Shown here: positions 18,414 through 24,312 of the stretch, in pieces
Numbering within the stretch: position 1 is the stretch's first letter
Layout of the letters: each line of letters opens with the position of its first letter
Origin: Desulfobulbus sp.
GTDB lineage: Bacteria > Desulfobacterota > Desulfobulbia > Desulfobulbales > Desulfobulbaceae
Assembly (NCBI GenBank): GCA_028684915.1
Contig: JAQUEZ010000074.1
Span: 1-27,262 of the forward strand
DNA length: 27,262 nucleotides
Direction: 5' to 3'
Notes under the pieces: model-generated
Databases searched by the model: none
What the model was told of the DNA's origin: nothing
Seen by the model: only the letters and a program-made list of their open reading frames with translations
Program-made: the position numbers and the translations under genes

Positions 18414-18445
18414 AAAACCCCGCAGGTTGAAACCTGCGGGGTTTT
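18414..18445 (+). terminator. Bidirectional intrinsic terminator
   Basis: AAAACCCCGCAGGTT (18414-18428) is a perfect inverted repeat of 18431-18445 with a two-base gap. Both strands end in TTTTGT. It lies between the large plus-strand gene and the minus-strand tRNA-Asn, so it can end both transcripts. Confidence 0.9.
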
Positions 18446-18471
18446 GTGATTCGTGCAGATGCACGATATAT

Positions 18472-18547
18472 TGGCTCCCCGGGAGGGACTCGAACCCCCG
18501 ACAAGGCGGTTAACAGCCGCCTGCTCTACCAACTGAGCTACCGAGGA
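18472..18547 (-). tRNA. tRNA-Asn (anticodon GTT)
   Basis: On the minus strand the 76-nt sequence folds as a full cloverleaf. Acceptor TCCTCGG pairs with CCGGGGA (one T-G pair), the D-arm includes AGCTCAGTTGGTAGAGC, and the anticodon stem GGCGG/CCGCC carries the loop CTGTTAA with anticodon GTT. The T-arm contains GGTTCGAGTCC. The discriminator is G and the 3' CCA is encoded (18474-18472). It closely resembles other bacterial tRNA-Asn genes. No integrase or repeat flanks it. Confidence 0.97.
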
Positions 18548-18602
18548 ATATAGCTCTTTTCGACATGGCATGCGAGAAACTCAATGTCATTTCGAGAATG
18601 GC

Positions 18603-18631
18603 TAAATAGCATAGAGTCGTTTGGCCGTCAA
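18603..18631 (-). promoter_or_regulatory. Promoter of tRNA-Asn
   Basis: On the minus strand TTGACG (18631-18626) and TATTTA (18608-18603) are exactly 17 bp apart. Transcription would start near 18596, about 50 nt before the mature 5' end at 18547, as is usual for a processed tRNA. Confidence 0.75.
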
Positions 18632-18671
18632 TAAAAAATTGCGTTTAAATGCAGTTTGGGAAGCAAAAAAA

Positions 18672-20171
18672 TTATGCGCAAGCCCTTTGCAGGGGCAGAT
18701 AGATTTCGACAATCAGACCACCCCTCTCAATTTTGTTGCGGATGGCGATATGGCCGCCATGCTGTTGCACCACCTGATGGGCAATGGCCAGTCCCAGGCC
18801 GGTCCCGCCGCTGTTGCGGTCCCTGGCTTCGGCCACCCGGAAAAAAGGATTTTTGAGATGGGGAATCGCATCTTCCGGCACGCCTGGGCCATGGTCCCGA
18901 ACCTGGATGATGGCCCAGGTCTTTTCACTCTCGTCACAGGTGCTGAAGAGGCGGATGGTTACCCCGGTATCCGGGCGGGTGTAGTAGGCGCCGTTGCGGA
19001 CCACATTTTCAATCGCCTGATGTAACAGCTCATACGAACCCACCACCGTCAGCGGTTCTAGATCAAGAATATCGACCGATTTTTGCTGGTCGCTGGTTTC
19101 AAAGCCCACATCTCCAGCTATCTCTTTGATCAGTTCCGGCAGGTCGACCTCGGGGGTGTCCTGGTCGACGACAAAGGCTTCGCTGCGGGTCAGGGTCAGC
19201 AGTTGACCGATGAGCGCATTGAGCCGTTCCGACTCCCGGCCGATTCGGGCCAGAATATCGTCATTCTCTGCGTCAAAGCGTTTTTTTGCCAGTTCCAGTG
19301 CCAGGTTGAGTCGAGCCAGGGGAGAGCGGAGTTCGTGGGAGATATCTAACAGCAGGCGCTTCTGAGCGTAGACCAGTCCCTCCATTCGTTCCGCCATGTG
19401 ATCGAAATCCCGGGCCAGGTCACCGATTTCATTGCCCGGCTTCCCCAGGCTGGTGCCGACACGGGCAGAGAGGTCACCTGCGGCGATCTGGCGGCTGATG
19501 CGTTGTAGGCGTGCCAGAGGCGCACTGTACGAACGCGCAAGCAGGTAGCAGATCACACCGGCTACCAGGAGGAACACCAACAGGCGCACCCCTTTGTCCC
19601 CACCCCAGAACGACCAGGAGAACGATCGCTCCAGTTCATGCGGTGGCGGCGGAGGCATCCGCCTGCCGGGCCCGTTATCGGGTGGCGGCAGGCCTTCCAT
19701 GCCCGGAGGTGGGCCTAGGTGATGCAGGCCGATAACCAGGTAGTCCTTGCCTTCTGGAGACTGGAGTCGCTTAGCGACAATGAGTTGCCTGCCGTCATCC
19801 TCGATAAAGGGCTGAGTGGTAAGAGCGGTCGTGGTCTTGATGCGAAAGAGAAGATCCTGGTCAAGCGGCGGTTCGCTAGGGAAGACAACGTCATCGATAC
19901 ACAAATACAGCTGGGTCCGCATCAATGCGTTGATTTCGTGGGTGTAATCGATAAAGGCCGGGTTACCGCGATACTGGCGCATAACATAGGCCGCCTGCCC
20001 CATGAGAACGACTCCGCGGGCAATATTGGTTTGTAACTGCTGCAGGAAGTTGTGACGGAAGGAATCGACCGAGCGACGGGAGATGGAAAATATCACCAGA
20101 CCGCTGATCAGGCCGGTGAGGAGGATTGTGAGGGAAAAATTGAGCAGGAGGCGAAAGAAAATTGATCGCAT
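18672..20171 (-). CDS. cpxA: CpxA-type envelope-stress sensor histidine kinase
   Basis: An inner-membrane sensor kinase of 499 residues from the ATG at 20171; a TTG two codons upstream (20177) touches the cpxR stop and is an alternative start. A membrane helix at about 8-30 is followed by a periplasmic sensor region (about 31-190), whose last part (about 153-178) is very proline-rich with glycine and methionine. A second helix lies at about 195-213, then a HAMP domain. The H-box DISHELRSPLARL has His279 as the phosphorylation site. The N-box includes ENVVRNG, and the G-boxes are DHGPGVP and GGTGLGLAI. The H-box and kinase domain are close to E. coli CpxA. It is the second gene of a pair with the response regulator. 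No strong terminator was seen before the tRNA promoter. Confidence 0.92.
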   Translation of the reverse strand: MRSIFFRLLLNFSLTILLTGLISGLVIFSISRRSVDSFRHNFLQQLQTNIARGVVLMGQAAYVMRQYRGNPAFIDYTHEINALMRTQLYLCIDDVVFPSEPPLDQDLLFRIKTTTALTTQPFIEDDGRQLIVAKRLQSPEGKDYLVIGLHHLGPPPGMEGLPPPDNGPGRRMPPPPPHELERSFSWSFWGGDKGVRLLVFLLVAGVICYLLARSYSAPLARLQRISRQIAAGDLSARVGTSLGKPGNEIGDLARDFDHMAERMEGLVYAQKRLLLDISHELRSPLARLNLALELAKKRFDAENDDILARIGRESERLNALIGQLLTLTRSEAFVVDQDTPEVDLPELIKEIAGDVGFETSDQQKSVDILDLEPLTVVGSYELLHQAIENVVRNGAYYTRPDTGVTIRLFSTCDESEKTWAIIQVRDHGPGVPEDAIPHLKNPFFRVAEARDRNSGGTGLGLAIAHQVVQQHGGHIAIRNKIERGGLIVEIYLPLQRACA

Positions 20172-20177
20172 AAACAA

Positions 20178-20879
20178 TCAGGTCGAGGCCGTGGTGCAGG
20201 CGTACATATACCCCACACTGCGGATGGTTTTAATCCGTTCCACCCCGTTGATGTGGTGGCCCAGTTTTTTCCGCAAGCTGCTGATGTGGACATCAATGCT
20301 GCGATCAAACAGCTCCAGCTTGCGGCCGAGTACTTCCTGGGCCAGATCCTCGCGGTTGACAACTTGGCCGATGCGTTTGATCAATGCATGGAGGAGGGAA
20401 AATTCAACCGCAGTCAGTGGGACCTCGACATCATGCTGGTACACGGTTCTTGTGCCTAAGTCGATGGCTATATCGTCGGCAGCTATTTTTTCGGGAACAC
20501 CAAGGCTGTTGCCCAGGCCATTTTCTCCCCGTCGTTGGATTGCACGGATACGGGCGATCAACTCCCGCGGATTAAAGGGTTTGGGGAGGTAGTCGTCCGC
20601 ACCCATCTCCAGGCCGACAATGCGGTCGACCTCATCTCCCCGAGCGGTGAGCATGATCACCGGCATGGCCGAGTTACGCCGTAACTGACGCAGCAGTTCA
20701 AACCCGTTAAATCCGGGAAGCATGACATCAAGAATGAGAAAGGCGTATTTACCGGAAAGGGCAGCGGTGAGTCCGTCTTTGGCTTCATGGCTGGCGGCTA
20801 TGTCGAATCCTTCCTGTTCCAGGTAGGTTTTGAGCAGGTCGCAGAGCTCAGTGTCGTCGTCGATAATCAGGATCTTCAT
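20178..20879 (-). CDS. cpxR: CpxR-type OmpR-family response regulator
   Basis: A 233-residue cytoplasmic DNA-binding regulator. The receiver domain (1-118) has the acidic pocket IDDD at 6-9, phosphoacceptor Asp51 in LILDVMLPG, and the conserved lysine in LPKPFNP. A winged-helix OmpR-type DNA-binding domain covers about 130-230. The stretches DRIVGLEMGADDYLPKPFN and REDLAQEVLGRKLELFDRSID match E. coli CpxR far better than other OmpR-family members. It should be phosphorylated by the kinase encoded immediately downstream; its stop abuts the kinase start region. A GTAAA-N5-GTAAA box about 80-95 bp upstream suggests autoregulation. Confidence 0.94.
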   Translation of the reverse strand: MKILIIDDDTELCDLLKTYLEQEGFDIAASHEAKDGLTAALSGKYAFLILDVMLPGFNGFELLRQLRRNSAMPVIMLTARGDEVDRIVGLEMGADDYLPKPFNPRELIARIRAIQRRGENGLGNSLGVPEKIAADDIAIDLGTRTVYQHDVEVPLTAVEFSLLHALIKRIGQVVNREDLAQEVLGRKLELFDRSIDVHISSLRKKLGHHINGVERIKTIRSVGYMYACTTAST

Positions 20880-20957
20880 TGGGGTTCCGTTTTATTGGGC
20901 ATAGTTTTAGCCTTGATCGCCCACCTTAGTGCCTCCGGCGGCAGGTTGGTTAGGCAA

Positions 20958-20972
20958 TTTACAGAAATTTAC
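20958..20972 (-). promoter_or_regulatory. CpxR-binding box (GTAAA-N5-GTAAA)
   Basis: On the minus strand GTAAATTTCTGTAAA matches the E. coli CpxR consensus GTAAA-N5-GTAAA at every defined base. It lies between cpxR and the divergent EF-hand gene, so it could serve both: autoregulation of cpxRA, and activation of the plus-strand promoter whose -10 is at 21018. A further GTAAA half-site is at 21031-21035. The binding consensus is established knowledge; use at this site is inferred. Confidence 0.65.
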
Positions 20973-21017
20973 AATTATTATCCGAATGTTAACAGGCAAA
21001 ACTGACTGATATCCCGA

Positions 21018-21023
21018 TATAAT
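21018..21023 (+). promoter_or_regulatory. TATAAT -10 element for the EF-hand gene
   Basis: A perfect TATAAT with no recognisable -35 at 17-18 bp spacing (GGCAAA), the pattern of an activator-dependent promoter. The CpxR box would centre about 65 bp before the predicted start near 21030. A second, weaker possibility is TTACCT/TATAAA with 17-bp spacing (21175-21203). Confidence 0.45.
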
Positions 21024-21173
21024 CAGAGGTGTAAATTAATGCAGTCGCTGATGGGGTGCGTGGCAATGACATGCCCCACGCGACCTTGCCCAAAAAAGGC
21101 TGTTGGTCTGGAACAGTGGTGCTGCAAGCAGAGATCGTAGAGTTGACACAGTGCTCTCTGGTTGTTGCTCGTC

Positions 21174-21288
21174 GTTACCTGGTTCCAACGCAAAGACTAT
21201 AAAGGGCCTCTTGGTTCACGACGATGTGAGAGGTAACCCCCTACGCAGGGAAAAGTATGTTTGCCTCATTTTTCGTCCGGCATGAGGC
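21174..21288 (+). other. Structured 5' leader of the EF-hand gene
   Basis: The roughly 300-nt leader can form several helices: GTTACCT (21174-21180) with AGGTAAC (21231-21237), enclosing CCAA/TTGG and TCAC-GACGAT-GTGA; CCCT/AGGG (21239-21250); and GCCTCAT/ATGAGGC (21263-21288) just before the ribosome-binding site. It does not match a riboswitch class that I can name with confidence. The stretch 21036-21173 shows only the pairing GCGTGG/CCACGC and no gene. Confidence 0.35.
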
Positions 21289-21336
21289 TACAGACGGAAA
21301 GTGGAAGGCAGCAGATACGTTATACGGAGGTATATT

Positions 21337-22053
21337 ATGTCGGTAACTGCAACAGGCAGCAGCGTTAACGGGTACTCGATCGGGCAGATGATGTCCCGAA
21401 TGCAGCCCCGAGGTCCTTCAGGTGGGGCAACCTCATCGGGGACAAAGGGAAAAACAGATCTGTCGCAACTGGTTACGCAGCTGGACGCCAACAGCAGTAG
21501 AAGCCTGGAGACGACCGATGAAATTCAAAGTCTGGCAGATGCAATCAACAGAGCATCAGGTGTCTCGAGTGATTTGAACGAGTTTCTCTCGACGTATGAC
21601 ACCGATCAAAGCGGCGCTCTCAGCGAAGAGGAGGCGATCTCTGCCCTGGAAGCCAATCCGCCGCAAGGCCCCCCACCTTCCGCTGGTATGGCGAGTTCCT
21701 TTGAAGAGGAGCTGGTCAGTTCGCTTGACACGAATGGAGACGGCGTCATCAGTGCGGAGGAGGCACAAGGAATAGTCGATGTCATCAATAATGCCACCGG
21801 GTCATCGCTGGAGGCGGATGATTTTGTGAGCGATTACGACAGTAATGGAGATGACTCGTTCTCCCTGGATGAGGCGGTAACGGCTATGGAGGCGAATCGG
21901 CCGCAAGGGGCGTCTTCTGTAGAAGATAAAGGAGTGACTGCGGCAGCCCTGGAAACCTACTTGGCTATGTCGGCCATGGGGTCGCAAAACTCCGGGGACC
22001 TGCTGACTATGATGATGGGCAATAGCCAGGAGTCGATTAATAGCATGGTCTGA
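21337..22053 (+). CDS. EF-hand calcium-binding protein with internal duplication
   Basis: A 238-residue protein from the ATG at 21337, chosen because GGAGG lies six bases upstream; an earlier in-frame ATG at 21301 lacks such a site. Four EF-hand loops are visible: a degenerate one at 50-61 (DANSSRSLETTD), then good ones at 88-99 (DTDQSGALSEEE), 131-142 (DTNGDGVISAEE) and 168-179 (DSNGDDSFSLDE, Gly6 replaced by Asp). Two halves repeat with an 80-residue offset, each ending in ALEANPPQG or AMEANRPQG. The N-terminus is Ser/Thr/Gly-rich with no signal peptide or membrane helix, so the protein is cytoplasmic or exported without a Sec signal. It resembles bacterial calmodulin-like EF-hand proteins. 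It is divergent from cpxRA with a CpxR box between them, suggesting Cpx control; the function is unknown. Confidence 0.88.
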   Translation: MSVTATGSSVNGYSIGQMMSRMQPRGPSGGATSSGTKGKTDLSQLVTQLDANSSRSLETTDEIQSLADAINRASGVSSDLNEFLSTYDTDQSGALSEEEAISALEANPPQGPPPSAGMASSFEEELVSSLDTNGDGVISAEEAQGIVDVINNATGSSLEADDFVSDYDSNGDDSFSLDEAVTAMEANRPQGASSVEDKGVTAAALETYLAMSAMGSQNSGDLLTMMMGNSQESINSMV

Positions 22054-22098
22054 TATTTGGAAAAAACGGTGGGTAGGACGCCCGCTGGATCAACAAAG

Positions 22099-22138
22099 AA
22101 ACGCCGATCCCGGATCAACGGAAGAGGCGTTTTTTTTT
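22099..22138 (+). terminator. Intrinsic terminator of the EF-hand gene
   Basis: AAACGCC (22099-22105) pairs with GGCGTTT (22126-22132), the loop itself contains GATC-CCG-GATC, and an eight-base T-tract runs to 22138. It follows the EF-hand stop by 45 bp and overlaps the stop codon of the convergent prmA. Confidence 0.85.
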
Positions 22139-23075
22139 ACATTGAGTTGCGCTGAAATTGCAGGGCCACCCATTCGTCTTGGTATTGGCAGTTGAGCAGA
22201 CTGTATCCCAGGGTTTCATAGAGACGGATGATATTTTCCTCCTGGGTACCGCTCAAAATACCCGCCAACACCAGGTTGCCGCCGGAAGCGGTCAGTTTGC
22301 TGAGGGTGGGAGCCATTTCCACCAGCACATCATGGACGATATTGGCAATAACCAAGGGAAAGGTGTTGTGGATCTGCTCCACAGGGGTGGTGCTGACCGC
22401 TATTTTTTCCCCTAACCGGTTCTGGTCGATATTCTCTCGGGCCACGCGCACGGCATCTGGATCGTTGTCGATAGCCACGGCCTGTTCTGCCCCAAAGAGG
22501 ATAGCCGCCATGGCCAGGATACCGGTTCCGGTACCGACATCAAGCGCCTTTGATGCGCCGATTCGGCCCATGCTTTCCTGTATCAGGGCCAGTGCCATGC
22601 GGGTGGAGGCGTGCTGGCCGGTGCCAAAAGCCATCCCCGGATCCATTTCAATTATCTGTTCGCCGGTCTGGACTTGATATTCCTCCCAGGAGGGCTTGAT
22701 CACCAAACCCGGGACAATGGCAAAAGGTTTGAAATATTGCTGCCAGCTCGTTGCCCAATCCTCATCAGCAAGCAGGGTGGTGGTCAGTTGCGGCATTACT
22801 TGATTGTAGAGCGCAAAAAGATCGCCCAATTGGGATGCAACCTCGGTCAGGATAGTATCGACGGTTGACGGCGGTTGGTTTAGGGTGTCAATCGGTGTTC
22901 CGAGTTGAAAAAAACCGCTGATGGTGGCCCCATTTTCGTTTTCTGGGCTTTGCTCTACACCTGTTCCGCTCAGAACGCCTAAAAGATCAGAGGCTGGATC
23001 AAGCAGTTCTAACGGACAAAAAAAAGTGATCTTGAGCCATTGGCCCTGGATATCTGTGGCTTTGTTGCTTGTCAT
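22137..23075 (-). CDS. prmA: Ribosomal protein L11 methyltransferase
   Basis: A 312-residue cytoplasmic S-adenosylmethionine-dependent enzyme that trimethylates amino groups of ribosomal protein L11. The N-terminal substrate-recognition domain (about 1-110) is followed by DPGMAFGTGQHAST (145-158), the hallmark of PrmA, and by the SAM-binding motif I DVGTGTG (179-185). IANIVHD, the counterpart of the usual NIL motif, follows. The N-terminal domain is longer than in E. coli PrmA (293 residues overall). The start ATG has no clear Shine-Dalgarno sequence, but there is no internal Met near the conserved beginning. It stands alone, with its stop inside the terminator of the convergent EF-hand gene. 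Confidence 0.95.
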   Translation of the reverse strand: MTSNKATDIQGQWLKITFFCPLELLDPASDLLGVLSGTGVEQSPENENGATISGFFQLGTPIDTLNQPPSTVDTILTEVASQLGDLFALYNQVMPQLTTTLLADEDWATSWQQYFKPFAIVPGLVIKPSWEEYQVQTGEQIIEMDPGMAFGTGQHASTRMALALIQESMGRIGASKALDVGTGTGILAMAAILFGAEQAVAIDNDPDAVRVARENIDQNRLGEKIAVSTTPVEQIHNTFPLVIANIVHDVLVEMAPTLSKLTASGGNLVLAGILSGTQEENIIRLYETLGYSLLNCQYQDEWVALQFQRNSM

Positions 23076-23155
23076 GGTCTGGATATACGAAGAATGGATA
23101 GGATGCCGTCCACATGGGACGTTGTTTCCGTGATGTTTATGCCATCACTCAGCAT

Positions 23156-23316
23156 GATGGACTGGCAAAAAAAACATCACACTCAAAGAGATGGCTAAGT
23201 AAAAACACAGATATACAAAGAGTAGTGTTTTTTTCGGTGCGAAGGCATAGATCAGGTCTGTCGAGTGTCGAGAATAGCGCGGCGACGCAGTAGATCGAAG
23301 TTTTTACGACGCCATC
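23156..23316 (-). mobile_element. 161-bp palindromic MITE-like repeat, copy 2 (inverted)
   Basis: Read on the minus strand it begins with the same 35 bases as copy 1 (9078-9112), has the same total length (161) and the same inner boundary (127 bp, at 23190), and aligns without gaps with about 27 differences by hand, or roughly 83% identity. The ends and the block TTGTATATCTGTGTTTTTAC are conserved, while the central stem is diverged and folds less well than in copy 1. It lies between prmA and the HsdR_N-like gene, in an otherwise gene-free gap. Confidence 0.75.
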
Positions 23317-23686
23317 AAGTATACCCTGATTCCAGAAGTGCGGCGAGCCTTTCCTGGCTTTTCGGGATAGAGGTAGGTGCCTGGCATGTACAGGTCAAAT
23401 TGATGATTGACAAAATCATCATTAAACGATTACTTAAGTCTCCCTGTGCTGGTTACGGAATTACCCAAGGTGGGGTTGCGGCCAATTGTCTAGGGGGTAC
23501 AAGCCGACATCATCACCACACGATTCTTGTCCATCTGTTGTTCCCTCCGATGTTTTTCGCCCCGCGCCATCTTCTCAGACTGTGGATGATCGTTTTTTAT
23601 ACAACCTGGGGACTGTCGTTTCAAAGGTGCGTAAGGCGCTCTTTTTACGTGTGGTTTTCCGATAGTTATCTTTTTTTGAGGCCATC
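23317..23686 (+). other. Gene-free upstream region of the HsdR_N-like gene
   Basis: No convincing gene lies here; a 141-residue frame (23265-23690) starts inside the repeat element, has no ribosome-binding site and reads like noise. The only clear structure is a perfect 8-bp inverted repeat, TGATGATT-GACAA-AATCATCA (23401-23421), that overlaps a consensus TTGACA (23407-23412). No good -10 follows at 17-18 bp. Confidence 0.5.
23401..23421 (+). promoter_or_regulatory. Perfect dyad overlapping a TTGACA, possible operator
   Basis: TGATGATT and AATCATCA are exact inverted repeats separated by five bases, and the -35-like hexamer TTGACA (23407-23412) sits across the left arm and the spacer. A repressor site is possible. 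The distance to the next start (23687) is 265 bp, so the link to that gene is uncertain. Confidence 0.3.
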
Positions 23687-24256
23687 ATGATCGATACTTC
23701 AGGGCACCATATCGTTTACGGTGAGTTGAAGGATTTTCTCACTGGAAAGATGTTGGCGGATACCGATGATGAGCGGGTTCGCCAGAGCCTTGCCCGTCTG
23801 TTGGTTGAGCAACTGGGGTATTGTAAAGAGGAGTTGGAGCCGCGGCTGAGCATAGTCTCCGAGTATGCTCACCGGGTGGTCACCACCATCGAGCTCACCG
23901 TCTCTATTGACGGGAAACGACTTTTTATCCTGCGTTACGGGCCGGGATCATTGGTGACCAGGGAAAAGGCGGCCATCGCCGCAGCCCGGATGCTGGAACC
24001 CGCCTACCGTATTCCCCTAGCCATTGTGACCAACGGCCGGGATGCCGAGTTGTTAGAGACGGCCCATGGCAAGGTGCTGGCCACGGGGATGGACAGCATT
24101 CCCACCCGACAGCAGGCGGAGGAGTACAGACAGCAGTCAACCTTTGAACCCTTTGCCGATCCGGCCAAACGTGATCAGGCCCTGCGCATTCTCAATGTTT
24201 TTGATGTGGATGTCTGCTGTTTTGGTAACAGTTGCACTCCGGAGCCTAACGAATAG
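23687..24256 (+). CDS. HsdR N-terminal-domain-like protein
   Basis: A 189-residue protein of the small stand-alone family related to the N-terminal domain of type I restriction subunit R (PF13588-like). Recognisable parts are LADTDDERVRQSLARLLVEQLGY (24-45), the core strand region TIELTVSIDGKRLFILRYGPG (67-87), and the later LAIVTNGRDAELL. In active PD-(D/E)xK nucleases the core reads E-x-K after the strand; here it reads LRYG, so catalytic residues appear to be missing. The C-terminus has CC and C (177, 178, 183), perhaps a metal site. The ATG has GAGG about seven bases upstream. No methylase or specificity subunit is nearby, so this is not a restriction system. The role is unknown. Confidence 0.8.
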   Translation: MIDTSGHHIVYGELKDFLTGKMLADTDDERVRQSLARLLVEQLGYCKEELEPRLSIVSEYAHRVVTTIELTVSIDGKRLFILRYGPGSLVTREKAAIAAARMLEPAYRIPLAIVTNGRDAELLETAHGKVLATGMDSIPTRQQAEEYRQQSTFEPFADPAKRDQALRILNVFDVDVCCFGNSCTPEPNE

Positions 24257-24312
24257 CATGCCTCGCCGATACTCAAGCGTGTCGACGAATAGCCGATAAA
24301 CCTTTTACCCAA

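Noticed and set aside
18472..18547. tRNA-Asn as an integration site
   Set aside because: No integrase, no repeat of the tRNA 3' end and no change in gene type were seen on either side.
21170..21260. c-di-GMP (GEMM-I) riboswitch
   Set aside because: Only ACGCAAAG and GGGCC-like words match; the GGCAAACC segment and the conserved P2 helix are absent, so the class cannot be claimed.
23265..23690. 141-residue plus-strand frame before the HsdR_N-like gene
   Set aside because: It begins inside the repeat element, lacks a ribosome-binding site and has no recognisable sequence; the similar peptide seen at copy 1 simply reflects the shared repeat.
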